64,000 bases of DNA from Hyphomicrobiaceae bacterium (GCA_020638035.1 JACKJI010000004.1:1-64000); one strand, 5' to 3'; shown: positions 50,632 to 60,826, numbered from the stretch's first letter. Notes: generated by a model from the sequence alone, not told the origin. Program-made: numbers and translations.

Positions 50632-53274
50632 TCATTCTGATCTCAGATAAGGAACCGGGCGGGCACGCAGCACCTGTAGGGTGCCGAGGCCGCCGAACAG
50701 CACAACAAGGCCGCTCGCCAGCCCGAGCGCCAACGCAACGGCCTGCCAGGAGAAGACGAACGCCACGTCCATCACCTGCTCCAGCGCCACCCAGGCGGCG
50801 AGTGCACCAAACAGGATGGCAAAGCCAGCGGTGGCCGCGGCGATCAGCAGATACTCGAGCACATGCGCTGTCAAAATCCTGCGCCTGGTCGCACCCAGTG
50901 CCTTCAGAATTACCGCCTCCAGAACGCGGCGGCGCTGAGCCGTCGCAAGTGCTCCCGCCAGCACCAGCGCGCCTGCGACAAGCGTCACCGAGCCCGCAAC
51001 ACGGACGGCGGCCATCATCTTGCCGAACACAACGCCGAAAGCATTGATCGCATCCTTGACGCGGATCGCCGTCACCGTCGGATAGGCTCGGCCGACCGCG
51101 CGGGCCACCTCCGCCTCATCAGCGAGGCTTGCGGTCTTCGGCAAAGTCACGGTGGCGAGAAGGTTATGTGGTGCGCCCGACAGCGTATTGGGCGAGAACA
51201 CCATGACGAAGTTGATGGCGAGGCTCTCCCAGTTCACCTGCCGCAGGTTGGAAATGCGGGCGGTGACGTTTCGACCGAGCACGTTGACCGTCACCATGTC
51301 GCCAATGCCGACGCCCAGCTGCTCCGCGAGTTCCCCCTCGAAAGAGACCAGCGGTTCGCCCTGGTAGTCCTTGCCCCACCACGTCCCCTTGGTAACGATT
51401 GAGCCTTCCGGCACCTCGTCGGCATAGGTCAGACCACGATCCCCGCGTAGCACCCATTCGGCCTCCGGCGGCGCCTTGATCTTCTCGACCGGCCGCTCGC
51501 CGAGCGAGACAAGCCGGCCGCGCAGCATAGGCGCGTGCACCATCGTCGCCTCGGGCGCGGTGGTCTTCACCAACTTCTCCACGTTCCCGTACTCTTCCTT
51601 CGGGATGTCGAGCAGGAAATAGTTGGGCGAGTTTTCGGGCAAGCGCGAGGAAATCTCACTTACGAGTGCAGCATCGGCGAGTGCGACAGCAACCAGCAGC
51701 GACAGCCCGGCTCCCAGCGACAGCACAACGGACCGCGTCAACCCGCCTGGGGCGCCAATATTGGCCAGTGCCACGGCAAGCTCGGGCATTGCCGGTCGTG
51801 GCAAACGACGGGCGAACCAGGTGACAGCGCCACCCAGCGCCCAGAATAACGCGAATACCAGGCCAAGGCCGGCGACGAAGTACAGCGCGATGCGGCGCGA
51901 ATCCGACGTCAGGATAACGAAGGCCGCCAGCAGCACGGCGATCGCAGCGACGAGCGCCACCAGATGCGGACGCGGCCAAGCGCGGCGGTCGGACACCGCA
52001 TCCCGGAACAGAACGGCCGGCGGCACAAGTTCGGCTTGGCCCAATGGCCACAAGGCAAACAGCAGCGCAACGAGCAGACCATAAAGAGCGGCAACGGCGA
52101 TGCTCGCCGGCGTGATCGTCAGTTGCGTTTCGAAGGGCAGAACCTCGGCATAAAGCGCATGCAAGGAAACCGGCACCACCAAGCCGAGCGCCAGACCTAT
52201 GGCGATGCCGACCAGGGCGACGATCAATATCTGGATGAGAAAGATCTGGAAGACGAGACGCTGCGGCGCGCCGAGGCTCTTCATTGTCGCAATGACCTTG
52301 CGACGCCGATCGACGAAGGTCTGCACGGCATTGGCGACGCCGACTCCGCCGATCAGCAGGGCAGTCAGTCCGATAAGGGAGAGAAACTGCTGCAGACGTT
52401 CCAGCGTGCGGCGGACACGCGGCCGGGGGTCGCGGCGGTCGAGCACGGTGAAGCCGGCATCGGGATGATCGCGCTTGACGGCGGCGGTAAAGCCATCGAT
52501 CGGTGAGCCGGTCGTGGGCGTCTCCGCGGTTCTGGGCTCGCCTGCGGGGTTGATCTTGACGGCATAGCGCCAATTGACAAGCGAGCCCGGCTTGACGAGA
52601 CCCGTGCGCTCCAGCGTCGCCATCGCGACGAAGATACGCGGACCAAAGGTCAGCCGGTCGGACAGATTGTCGGGCTCAGACAGGATGGTCGCGGTGGCGC
52701 GAACTTCGATGTCGCCCAGCCGGAAACGTTCGCCAATCTTCAGTGCGAGCCGTTCCATCAGGATCGGATCGACAGCGGCGCCGGGCAGGCCGTTCGCATC
52801 GCTGGACACTGCTTCGGCCAGCGCAATGTCACGATGCAATCGTACAGCGCCGACGAGCGGATAGAGCGCGTCGACGCCCTTCAGCTCGACCAGGACCTGC
52901 TCGCTCGCATCCAGTGTTCGCGCCATCGTGCGCAACGTGGCCGTCTCACTGACACGTCCGCGGGCGTCGAGCCAGCCTCGCTCCGCTTCGGTCGCGCGCA
53001 TGTGCGTGCGCGAGACGGTGACGTCGCCGCCGAGGATCATCTCGCCCTGGCGGACGAGGCCCGCGGTCAAGGCATCCGACAGCGCACCGACTGCCGCAAT
53101 CACCATCACGCCGAGAGCAAGACAGGCAATGAATACGTAGAACCCTGACAGGCCTGCGCGCATCTCACGCAATGCCAGTCGCACGACGTCGGCGGGCGCA
53201 GGACCTTGTCGGCGCGGAGCGTGCCCGGCCTTGGCAGTCGTCCCTGAGGAAACGATCGTTGCATCACTCATCAC
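50632..53274 (-). CDS. FtsX-like ABC transporter permease (YbbP-type)
   Basis: The 880-residue permease has the double FtsX/MacB layout: a first helix (FYVFIACLALGVMVIAAVGAL), a large periplasmic domain, three helices with the motif VDRRRKVIATMKSLGAPQRL, then a second periplasmic domain and a final block with RRRVLEAVILKALGATRRRI. Unlike MacB it has the long form seen in YbbP. It overlaps its ATPase by 4 nt (ATGA). The E. coli ybbAP-tesA neighbourhood suggests export or release of a lipid or peptide substrate, but the substrate is unknown. The next gene, on the other strand beyond the ATPase, is a tesA homologue, the same pairing as in E. coli. Confidence 0.93.
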   Translation of the reverse strand: MMSDATIVSSGTTAKAGHAPRRQGPAPADVVRLALREMRAGLSGFYVFIACLALGVMVIAAVGALSDALTAGLVRQGEMILGGDVTVSRTHMRATEAERGWLDARGRVSETATLRTMARTLDASEQVLVELKGVDALYPLVGAVRLHRDIALAEAVSSDANGLPGAAVDPILMERLALKIGERFRLGDIEVRATATILSEPDNLSDRLTFGPRIFVAMATLERTGLVKPGSLVNWRYAVKINPAGEPRTAETPTTGSPIDGFTAAVKRDHPDAGFTVLDRRDPRPRVRRTLERLQQFLSLIGLTALLIGGVGVANAVQTFVDRRRKVIATMKSLGAPQRLVFQIFLIQILIVALVGIAIGLALGLVVPVSLHALYAEVLPFETQLTITPASIAVAALYGLLVALLFALWPLGQAELVPPAVLFRDAVSDRRAWPRPHLVALVAAIAVLLAAFVILTSDSRRIALYFVAGLGLVFALFWALGGAVTWFARRLPRPAMPELAVALANIGAPGGLTRSVVLSLGAGLSLLVAVALADAALVSEISSRLPENSPNYFLLDIPKEEYGNVEKLVKTTAPEATMVHAPMLRGRLVSLGERPVEKIKAPPEAEWVLRGDRGLTYADEVPEGSIVTKGTWWGKDYQGEPLVSFEGELAEQLGVGIGDMVTVNVLGRNVTARISNLRQVNWESLAINFVMVFSPNTLSGAPHNLLATVTLPKTASLADEAEVARAVGRAYPTVTAIRVKDAINAFGVVFGKMMAAVRVAGSVTLVAGALVLAGALATAQRRRVLEAVILKALGATRRRILTAHVLEYLLIAAATAGFAILFGALAAWVALEQVMDVAFVFSWQAVALALGLASGLVVLFGGLGTLQVLRARPVPYLRSE

Positions 53275-54107
53275 AAGGTCGCCTGATGCTCGGCCACGCC
53301 GTGCGTCTCATCAGCGATGATGCGGCCGTCAGCCATGCGCACAATGCGCTCGCACTGCACTGCCAGCGCGTCGTCGTGCGTGATCAGCACCAGTGTTGCT
53401 CGATGACGGCGATGCATGTCGAACAGCAGTTCGATCACTTGATTACCGGTCTTGCCGTCGAGATTGCCGGTGGGCTCGTCCGCCAGTATCAGGCGCGGCC
53501 GGCCCGACAAAGCCCGCGCCAACGCGATGCGTTGCTGCTCGCCACCAGACAGCTCCGCCGGGAAATGCTCCGCGCGCGCGGCGAGGCCTACTTCGGTCAA
53601 CAGCTCACGTGCCCTCGGGAATGCACTCTTATCCCCGGCAAACTCCAACGGCAGGGCGATGTTTTCCAATGCCGTCATGGTCGGCACGAGATGAAACGAC
53701 TGGAAGACGATGCCGATATCGCGACCGCGCACGGCGGCAAGTTCGTCCTCACTCATGCGCGTAAAGTCCTCGCCGGCGATCGTGACGGTGCCGGTGGTCG
53801 CGCGCTCAAGACCCGCCAGCACCATGAGCAACGAGGTCTTACCGGAGCCCGATGGACCGACGATCGCCACCGACTGACCCGGTCGCACTGACAGCGACAC
53901 ATCACGCAGGATCTCAACAGCGCCAGCACGGCTCGACAGCGTCAGGCCAACGTGAGCGATATCGACAATGGGCGCGGCTGCACGAGGCGCGACGGAAGCC
54001 GCCGTCTTGCTCTGGTGCTCGACCGGAAGTGCACTTGCAGCGGGTAGGCTCTGGCTCATCTGATTTGTCGTCTGTCCGTCTCGTCCGTGTAACTCGTCGT
54101 GCTTCAT
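53271..54107 (-). CDS. ABC transporter ATP-binding protein (YbbA-type)
   Basis: The 278-residue ATPase has Walker A GPSGSGKTS at 84-92, Q-loop FQSFHLVP, the signature LSGGEQQRIALARAL and Walker B LILADEPTGNLDG. It is close to the LolD/MacB/YbbA group. About 45 residues of variable sequence precede the domain. A second ATG at 54059 (MSQSLP) would remove 16 of them; I see no strong ribosome binding site for either. It is followed by the FtsX-like permease and diverges from tesA, with about 170 nt for both promoters. Confidence 0.94.
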   Translation of the reverse strand: MKHDELHGRDGQTTNQMSQSLPAASALPVEHQSKTAASVAPRAAAPIVDIAHVGLTLSSRAGAVEILRDVSLSVRPGQSVAIVGPSGSGKTSLLMVLAGLERATTGTVTIAGEDFTRMSEDELAAVRGRDIGIVFQSFHLVPTMTALENIALPLEFAGDKSAFPRARELLTEVGLAARAEHFPAELSGGEQQRIALARALSGRPRLILADEPTGNLDGKTGNQVIELLFDMHRRHRATLVLITHDDALAVQCERIVRMADGRIIADETHGVAEHQATL

Positions 54108-54276
54108 CGCGCAGCGGCGTTGCGATTAGCCGCGCGGGACCATCGCCATCACGCCGCGTGCACTTGCACGTCGGCCGCTTGCGCCCTACCTCATTGTGCA
54201 TCCGGCCAAATCGGGCCAGACCACTCGGTCATGCACACACTGGCAGGCCCGTACCGTGGCAAGCAGAGAAGCTCTC

Positions 54277-55041
54277 ATGTTCGGCCGAAAGATGAAACCA
54301 CCGCGCTCCGTGCCTCTTCGACTGCCGCAATCGCACATGGGGATGGCTGCGGTGCTGATCAACCTGGCGCTCATCACAGGATTACTCATCACGACGGTCG
54401 TGACCATGCCTGGCGCCCATGCTCAGGACGCGGCAGCCCCGCAAAATGGCGAGATCATCCGTGTCGTAGCGTTCGGCGACAGCCTGACGGCCGGCTATGG
54501 CCTGAAACCAGGTCAGGCCTTTCCAGACGTGTTGCAGATGGCGCTCAGATCACGGGGCCACACTGTGGCCGTGATCAATGCCGGTGTTTCTGGCGATACG
54601 ACGGCTGCGGGGCTGGCGCGGCTCGATTGGGCGATCGGAGAGGACGCCGATGCGGTGATCGTGGAGCTTGGTGCCAACGATGCGCTGCGCGGCCAGTCAC
54701 CCGACGAGACCCGCGCCAATCTGGACAAGATCCTTCAGCGGCTCAGTGCGCGGGGGCTGCCCGTACTGCTCGCCGGGATGCGGGCGCCGGAGAACTGGGG
54801 CAGCGACTATCGCGACCGGTTCAATGCCGTGTTCAACGAGCTTGCTGCAAAGCACGGTGTGCTGCTCTACCCGTTCTTCCTCGACGGCGTGGCGACCGAT
54901 CCCAAGCTCAATCTGTCTGACGGTCTACACCCCAACCCGCGCGGCGTTTCCATTATCGCAGCGGGCATCCTTCCCAAGGTCGAAGACCTTCTGGCGCGCG
55001 TCAGAGCGCGACGCGAGGTGCAAACGAATGCGGCGCGATGA
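54277..55041 (+). CDS. tesA: TesA-like SGNH/GDSL lipase-arylesterase, secreted
   Basis: From the ATG at 54277 (GAGAAG upstream) the product has 254 residues. A long signal peptide ends near residue 50 (LLITTVVTMPGAHAQ). The SGNH blocks are VVAFGDSLTAGYGL (catalytic Ser69), VINAGVSGDTTAAGLARL, VELGANDALRG and SDGLHPNPRG (Asp and His). This is the thioesterase I/lysophospholipase L1/arylesterase type, acting in the periplasm. It is divergent from the YbbAP-type ABC genes, as in E. coli, and thpR follows 151 nt later. Confidence 0.94.
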   Translation: MFGRKMKPPRSVPLRLPQSHMGMAAVLINLALITGLLITTVVTMPGAHAQDAAAPQNGEIIRVVAFGDSLTAGYGLKPGQAFPDVLQMALRSRGHTVAVINAGVSGDTTAAGLARLDWAIGEDADAVIVELGANDALRGQSPDETRANLDKILQRLSARGLPVLLAGMRAPENWGSDYRDRFNAVFNELAAKHGVLLYPFFLDGVATDPKLNLSDGLHPNPRGVSIIAAGILPKVEDLLARVRARREVQTNAAR

Positions 55042-55192
55042 GTGAGCCGATCGGCTGGCTTGGCGTGCGACTGCCGTGTGAAGAACGCCAATCGCGGTCC
55101 CGTCAGTTGCCGCATGCTCTCCAAGCGGTGCACTTCAACCAAACATGCTCTAATGTGTGCCTGTTCCGACCTCCTTGAGAAGGTCTGCCACC

Positions 55193-55780
55193 ATGCCTCG
55201 CCTATTTGTTGGAATCGAGCTGCCCGATGATGTCCGGGATCTGATCGGCGAGCTGGAAGCGCCTCTGCCCGGCGTCCGCTGGATCGAGAACGACAATCTG
55301 CATCTCACTTTGCGGTTCGCCGGCGATATCGGCAATGATCAAGCGCGGGAATTGGCGGACTTTCTCTCCGCTATCGATGTCGATGCCTTCGAGATGAGGC
55401 TCGACGGTCTGGGGACCTTCGGCGGCAAGGACCCGCGCACGCTTTGGGCTGGAGTGAGCGCAGGGCCGGAACTGGAAGCGCTGGCACGCGGATGTGAGCG
55501 CGCGGCGCGATCCGCTGGTCTGAAACCTGAGGGGCGCTCTTTCAAGCCGCACGTGACAATCGCAAGGCTTAATAAGCCGCGCATCGAGGCGCTGACGCGG
55601 TTCCTCTCGCGACATGGGCGCTTTGCGAGCCAGCCGTTCGTCGTCAGCAGGTTCGTTCTTTATTCGTCGAAGCCGCAGGTGGGCGGGGGACCTTATGTCG
55701 TGGAGGAAGCCTATCCGTTATCCGGCGCGGCGTGGGAAGCCTACGACCAGAGCAGCGCAGAGGGCGGGCCGGCTTGGTGA
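55193..55780 (+). CDS. thpR: RNA 2',3'-cyclic phosphodiesterase ThpR (2'-5' RNA ligase family)
   Basis: The 195-residue protein has two HxTx motifs, HLTL at 37-40 and HVTI at 120-123 (KPHVTIARL), which define the 2H phosphoesterase superfamily. It opens cyclic 2',3'-phosphates in RNA and can join 2'-5' linked tRNA halves in vitro; the cellular role is uncertain. The ATG at 55193 follows GAGAAGG by about 11 nt. The tail ends 30 nt before the convergent DUF2865 gene. Confidence 0.94.
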   Translation: MPRLFVGIELPDDVRDLIGELEAPLPGVRWIENDNLHLTLRFAGDIGNDQARELADFLSAIDVDAFEMRLDGLGTFGGKDPRTLWAGVSAGPELEALARGCERAARSAGLKPEGRSFKPHVTIARLNKPRIEALTRFLSRHGRFASQPFVVSRFVLYSSKPQVGGGPYVVEEAYPLSGAAWEAYDQSSAEGGPAW

Positions 55781-55810
55781 GATCAACATCGCGGCCAGCC
55801 GGCGGTGCTC

Positions 55811-56719
55811 TCAGCGAGCGTCGCCTGGCCACACGTACCGCTGCTTGCCGCCCAAACCGAATAGCCCGTTCCATGAGGACGTTCCCGCAGCATTCGAATA
55901 TCGCGCACGTTGTTGCGCCGGAATCGATTCGGCGGCTCGTCTGACGGTGCGAGAGGACTTTTGCGCATCCCTGCTCGCCGTCGTCTCATGGCCACCTACC
56001 GTGATCGTTTCGAGGTGATGCTGCTCGGTCACCGGGCCTATGACGTCCTGGGCGACGATCTGAGAGTGGCTGCCGGCCTCAGGTCCAGTTTCGCCGGCCG
56101 GAGCCGGCCTATGATCAGCGGCGATCTTGTCGTTTGATCTCGCGGCGGCAGCGACTTTTTCCGCTTCCTGCCGGGCGGCGTCGAGCGCGTACTGGTGATG
56201 GCGAAGCTGCTCGGCGGATGACCAGGGCGGCGGTCGGCACGTACAGCCGGGTCGCAAGGCCTTGCGGTAGGCGAATGCCGTATTCAGCGCGTCATAGCGG
56301 CGTCCGGTGAGATCGACCATTGCAGCGGCATCGGGTGCAGCATCGACATTGCTGTAATAGAGCCGCGAGTCACCGCCGCATGTGGCCTTGCAGCGCTCGT
56401 TATCGGCGGTCAGCCGATGCGCGCTCGTGCTGTTGGACAGAGGAAAATAATAGCCATCGCACGTGCGGACACAGAATGTGCGAATGGTGCCGGTGGGCCG
56501 GCTTTGGGCGGACCCTGCACTCGTCTGATCGGCTGGTGAGCGCGTTGACGGCAACTGGATCGGAGCGCGATAGCTGGGCATGGGCGGCGGAAGCGACGGC
56601 CGCTCGGCTTGCTGACCGATACCAAACAGCTTCTCGAGAAATGACTGGGCCGCTGCGGGGCATGCTGCGGCGACCAATATGAGCAGTGCAGCCGCACAGG
56701 TTTTGAAAATCTGCATCAT
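55811..56719 (-). CDS. DUF2865 secreted protein (first of two)
   Basis: The 302-residue precursor has a signal peptide (LLILVAAACPAAAQ, cleaved near 25). The conserved cysteine-rich core begins at about residue 80: TFCVRTCDGYYFPLSNSTSA, then CKATCGGDSRLYYSN, the aromatic YDALNTAFAYRKAL and PGCTCRPPPW. This is DUF2865, known mainly from Hyphomicrobiales, of unknown function. The C-terminal third is polar and lower in complexity. A second DUF2865 gene lies directly upstream on the same strand (271 nt gap), so they are probably duplicates that have diverged. Confidence 0.86.
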   Translation of the reverse strand: MMQIFKTCAAALLILVAAACPAAAQSFLEKLFGIGQQAERPSLPPPMPSYRAPIQLPSTRSPADQTSAGSAQSRPTGTIRTFCVRTCDGYYFPLSNSTSAHRLTADNERCKATCGGDSRLYYSNVDAAPDAAAMVDLTGRRYDALNTAFAYRKALRPGCTCRPPPWSSAEQLRHHQYALDAARQEAEKVAAAARSNDKIAADHRPAPAGETGPEAGSHSQIVAQDVIGPVTEQHHLETITVGGHETTASRDAQKSSRTVRRAAESIPAQQRARYSNAAGTSSWNGLFGLGGKQRYVWPGDAR

Positions 56720-56990
56720 TCAACCCCTGCAGCATACGTCGCCGCCGCGCGCTTGCGCCGCTTCCGGTCGCGCAGTGCACATTTCGGTCCGAAAAGTTCG
56801 AATCAGCCTTCTATGGTCTTTCCCGACGTGGCCGCTCAGCGCAGTCTTGCGACGCACCAATCGACGATTGCGCTGGACCCGCTCGCGGCTTCAGCTCGGG
56901 CGATCAGGCCCTAACATGCGCTGATGTTGGCAAAGAAAATCTGAACGTCCGCACGATCGCAAAAACCACCTGCCGGCAGACGCAGAGTTG

Positions 56991-58373
56991 TCAGTAGAAG
57001 TTGCGCGCAAAGGATTCCAGAGCGCTGCCCCCGCGCGGCAAGCCGTGGGCATTTCGGCCGACGCCCCAGATCTTTCGCTCAACGAGGCCGTCCGGCAGGG
57101 CACGCACATCTGGATCCGCTTTGACGTGCCGAATCCGGCTCGGTTGTTTCCTGGACGTTCGCCGGGGGGATGCCTTGCGCTCTGCCCCCTCCTTGCCCGG
57201 GTCCTTGGCGCTGTCAGAATCGGACTCGACAACGGCAGCGGTATCCGCCGGCGGGCTCCCATGGCTCTGATCTTCCGGCGTCCATTTTGTTTGGATGGGC
57301 GAGACGCCTTCGATTGCCGCCAGCGTCTTGCCGCGGTCTGCCGCGATGTGCAACCTGACGGCCTGACGCGCTGCGAACTTCGCCTGCGGAGCCGCTGGTA
57401 GCGCGGTACCGCCGATCGGACGTGGTCCCTCGGCCCGGAGCTGCCATGTCGGGTCAGGTCGTCCAAACGGCTCGGAGGGATAGCGTTCGCTGCCGACAGT
57501 GGTGTCGGCCCCGGCTGATGTTCTTCGCACAGCCGTCGTAGCTATACCCGCTGTCACGATTGCAGAACCGGATGCCGGTTCGGATTGTGCGACACTGGCC
57601 CCCTTGAGCGCTTCCCGCAATCTTGCCAACTCGGCCAGGTCCACCGGCCGCCCGGCCGCGGCGCTCTCCTCGAGTGCATAAAGACGATGACGATCGCGAG
57701 ATGCGGATTCCCAAGGCTGCGCCTGACACGAGCAACCGGCAACTGAGCCCTTGCGGAATTGATACGCCGTCGGCAGCGCCAGATACGCATGACCCGAGCG
57801 GTCGCGCATCAGATCGGGCGTGCCACCGGGGTTTGGAAAGACGAAAAGCCGGGCGGGACTGGCGCAACGCGCGGCGCATACCGCTTCGTCCTTGGCGAAA
57901 TGCTCGCGCGAGGTTGCGAAGCTGATGGGGAAATAGGCACCATCACAGAGCCGCACGCACATCGTCTTGTAGGTCTTGCGCTCGCCCGCGTGCCACGGCG
58001 ATGCATCATCGGTGACCACTCGTTCGGACACCTCGTCCTTCAATTCGGTGATCTGTTCCGCAGTCAAGCGACCGACCATCATCGGCGCAGAGCGCGCATG
58101 CTCGAAGGCGCTGCTCTCTACACCTGCCGGGACAGCAACATCATCGCTTTCCATGCCGCGGAAGGCGCGTGGAATCTCGCTGAGAACTGCGGCCTCATCC
58201 GTGCCTACGCGATCGAACCTATCGACAACGCGCATCGCGCTATCCGCGCTGTACTCAGTGACCGACGCGATTGCAGTGAGCAGGGCGCTACCCACCAAGA
58301 CATAGGCGCCGAGGCCGAGCATGATGTCGAGCCAAGGCCGCCTGTGCTGCAGGACCGCTCGCGCCACTTCCAA
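56991..58373 (-). CDS. DUF2865 membrane-anchored protein (second of two)
   Basis: The 460-residue protein has an N-terminal hydrophobic helix (DIMLGLGAYVLVGSALLTAI) that may be an anchor or uncleaved signal. The DUF2865 core starts near residue 155: TMCVRLCDGAYFPISFATSR, CAARCASPARLFVFP, YLALPTAYQFRKG and CSCQAQPWES. This matches the core of the downstream gene in order and spacing. The C-terminal half is a long, polar, basic linker-like region (KASPRRTSRKQPSRIRHVKA) and probably disordered. The two genes together look like a local family of extracytoplasmic proteins. A possible role in the envelope is a guess. Confidence 0.84.
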   Translation of the reverse strand: MEVARAVLQHRRPWLDIMLGLGAYVLVGSALLTAIASVTEYSADSAMRVVDRFDRVGTDEAAVLSEIPRAFRGMESDDVAVPAGVESSAFEHARSAPMMVGRLTAEQITELKDEVSERVVTDDASPWHAGERKTYKTMCVRLCDGAYFPISFATSREHFAKDEAVCAARCASPARLFVFPNPGGTPDLMRDRSGHAYLALPTAYQFRKGSVAGCSCQAQPWESASRDRHRLYALEESAAAGRPVDLAELARLREALKGASVAQSEPASGSAIVTAGIATTAVRRTSAGADTTVGSERYPSEPFGRPDPTWQLRAEGPRPIGGTALPAAPQAKFAARQAVRLHIAADRGKTLAAIEGVSPIQTKWTPEDQSHGSPPADTAAVVESDSDSAKDPGKEGAERKASPRRTSRKQPSRIRHVKADPDVRALPDGLVERKIWGVGRNAHGLPRGGSALESFARNFY

Positions 58374-58624
58374 CTCCCAACCTCACGCACAACTCTGGTC
58401 TGGCGTCGTGATCGCTACGTCCGCGGCAACTCAAGCCTTGCGGCGCGCCGCGGACGCGTCGATCTACGCACTGGCCAAGATTAACCGGCGAACCGGATTC
58501 CGGTTCCCATTACATCGAAAGAACACTTCTTCCGCACGATGAAAACCACCGATTTGATCCGCCGACATACAAATCCGTTGACGTCGTTCTTATCCGGCCG
58601 CTCTCTCGTGCCGGGCGCTCATGG

Positions 58625-59410
58625 TTAACGCGGTGCCAGGCGGATGGCGCCATCCAGGCGGATGCCGCAACCGTTGAGCATCATGTTCTCGGCGATCTGC
58701 ACGACCAGGTGACCGAATTCGTCGGGGTCGCCCAGGCGGCTCGGAAACGGCACCTGTGCGGCAAGCGCCGCCTTGGCGTCGTCGGGGAGCGTGTCGAACA
58801 TCGGAGTGCCGAACAGGCCCGGCAATATGGCGACGGCGCGCACGCCCTCACGCGACAGATCGCGCGCCAGCGGCAGGATCATCGACAGGACACCACCCTT
58901 GGATGCGGCGTAGGCGATCTGGCCCATCTGGCCTTCTTCCGCCGCGACAGATGACGTGCAGACGATGACGCCGCGCTCGCCGTCCGACGACAACGGCGGT
59001 GCTGACATCATGCCGGCGGCCGAGCGCGTCGACATGATGAAGGTGCCGATCAGATTAACGTCGATGACCTTACGGAAAGAGCCAACGTCATGGGCCTCGA
59101 CAACTCCGGTGTCCTTGACCCGGCGCACCGAACGCTTGCCCACAACGACGCCGGCGCAGTTGACCAGTATCCGCTCCTGGCCGAAGCGCGCACGCGCGGC
59201 AGCAAGCGAAGCATCGACGCTCTGCTCGTCGGCGACGTTCGTCTTGAAGAAGGCTCCACCGATCTCGCTTGCAATCGCATTGCCGGCCTCTTCGTTGAGA
59301 TCGAAGACGGACACGCGCACGCCGGCTGCGGCGAGGCGGCGAGCAGATGCCGCGCCGAGACCCGATGCGCCCCCGGTGACGATGGCGGAGATGTTTTGGT
59401 CCAGATTCAT
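58625..59410 (-). CDS. SDR-family 3-hydroxyacyl-CoA dehydrogenase-like (HSD10 type)
   Basis: The ATG at 59410 (MNLDQNISAI) gives 261 residues; the frame is open to 59542 without SDR character. It has the coenzyme motif TGGASGLG at 12-19, DVNLIGTF, and the catalytic tyrosine and lysine in QIAYAASKGG with the serine in CTSSVAAEEGQMG. The run PLARDLSREGVRAVAILPGL, followed by FGTPMFDTLP, is typical of type II 3-hydroxyacyl-CoA (HSD10) dehydrogenases. Substrate is probably a short acyl-CoA, but other SDR roles are possible. A quinone oxidoreductase gene lies 253 nt upstream on the same strand. Confidence 0.87.
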   Translation of the reverse strand: MNLDQNISAIVTGGASGLGAASARRLAAAGVRVSVFDLNEEAGNAIASEIGGAFFKTNVADEQSVDASLAAARARFGQERILVNCAGVVVGKRSVRRVKDTGVVEAHDVGSFRKVIDVNLIGTFIMSTRSAAGMMSAPPLSSDGERGVIVCTSSVAAEEGQMGQIAYAASKGGVLSMILPLARDLSREGVRAVAILPGLFGTPMFDTLPDDAKAALAAQVPFPSRLGDPDEFGHLVVQIAENMMLNGCGIRLDGAIRLAPR

Positions 59411-59663
59411 AGAGGGATGCCCCGTATTCTTGTGCTTTCCGCCAACGCCCGGCGACTGCCATCCAAGCCGATACGGCTGCCGCGTGAGGCAAACCGACCG
59501 TGCTTCATCAGGTGAATTTCCCGTCAGATCCGCGCGCCGCATGCGCCTAACGATTCGCGGTCTGAATACGCAACGATGCCCGGCGGCGTAAAGTCCCCAG
59601 CGGCAGAACCGTCCGTATCAGGCCGCGACAAAGTTAACCGTGCTCCCTGCTACGCAAGGCCGG

Positions 59664-60638
59664 TCAGACCGTGAGCACGACTTTGCCGACCGCTTCACGC
59701 CGATCGAGGACGGCGATCGCCTCCCTGACTGAGGAGAGCGGGTATGTGCCGTGGATGCGCGGCTTGAGGCGGCCATGCGCGATCCAGCCGAGCACAGACG
59801 TCATGTTGGCGCGGTGGCCAATTGGATCGCGCTTTGCCGCCTCGCCCCAGAACACCCCTCTGACGTCACAACCCTTCAGCAGGACAAGGTTCAATGCCAG
59901 CTTGGGGATCTCGCCGGCGGCGAAGCCGACGACCAGATAGCGGCCCTGCCAGGCGATGGCGCGCAGTGACGGCTCGACATGCGGCCCGCCAACACAGTCG
60001 TAGACGACATCGGCGCCCTTGCCGCCCGTCGCCTCCTTCAGCGCAGATTTCAAGTCTGTCGTGGAATAATCGATAAGAGTCTCGGCGCCATGGGCTTTGG
60101 CGACGGCGAGCTTCTCCGGAGAGGAGGCGACCGCGATGACGCGCGCGCCCATCAATGCGGCGATCTCGACGGCTGCCAGACCGGCACCGCCGGACGCCCC
60201 GAGCACGACGACGGTCTCGCCGGGTTGCAGCCCAGCGCGATCGCGCAGACCGTGGATGGCCGTGCCGTAGGTAATGGCGATGCCTGAGGCGACGACATCA
60301 TCGACCTCATCGGGGATCGCCACACAGGCGGCGGCGGGCACCACCACCTTCTCTCGGGCGCCGCCCCAGCCAAGGTAACAGGCGACGCGCGTTCCCTTGG
60401 CGATGCCTTCCACACCCGGCCCCAGCTCCTCGACCACGCCAGCAATCTCACCCGACGGCGAAAACGGTAGCGCCGGCTTGTGCTGGTATTTGCCGCGGGT
60501 GATCAGCGTATCGAAGAAATTGAGCGCTGCCGCCCGCACGCCAACCAGCACCTCGCCGGGGCCGGGCGCCGGCGCGGGCAGGTCCTCGATGACAAGGGCC
60601 TGCGGGCCATCGAGTGTCTTGCAGAGCGCTGCCTTCAT
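59664..60638 (-). CDS. NADPH:quinone oxidoreductase family protein (zinc-independent MDR)
   Basis: The 324-residue protein is a medium-chain dehydrogenase without zinc cysteines. The N-terminal catalytic domain has VRAAALNFFDTLITRGKYQ, and the nucleotide-binding motif is VVVLGASGGAGLAAVEIAAL, with VVYDCVGG further on. Family members reduce quinones or acryloyl-type esters with NADPH. The actual substrate is unknown. It may form a transcript with the downstream SDR gene, since no terminator is evident between them. Confidence 0.9.
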   Translation of the reverse strand: MKAALCKTLDGPQALVIEDLPAPAPGPGEVLVGVRAAALNFFDTLITRGKYQHKPALPFSPSGEIAGVVEELGPGVEGIAKGTRVACYLGWGGAREKVVVPAAACVAIPDEVDDVVASGIAITYGTAIHGLRDRAGLQPGETVVVLGASGGAGLAAVEIAALMGARVIAVASSPEKLAVAKAHGAETLIDYSTTDLKSALKEATGGKGADVVYDCVGGPHVEPSLRAIAWQGRYLVVGFAAGEIPKLALNLVLLKGCDVRGVFWGEAAKRDPIGHRANMTSVLGWIAHGRLKPRIHGTYPLSSVREAIAVLDRREAVGKVVLTV

Positions 60639-60826
60639 TCAAAACCACCTGTCTTGACGTTCGTTTTCGTTGTAGGCAGCGGCGGATCGCCCCCCAATGC
60701 AATGGTCGGGGACAAAGCAAACCTCGGCATGTTTGTCGAGGCTCGCCAAACTTGCCGGGTGCGGGCCGCACCGTCAGCCGCGCATCCGATGTGATCTCTT
60801 CCTGCTCACCGACGAGGACTTACCGT

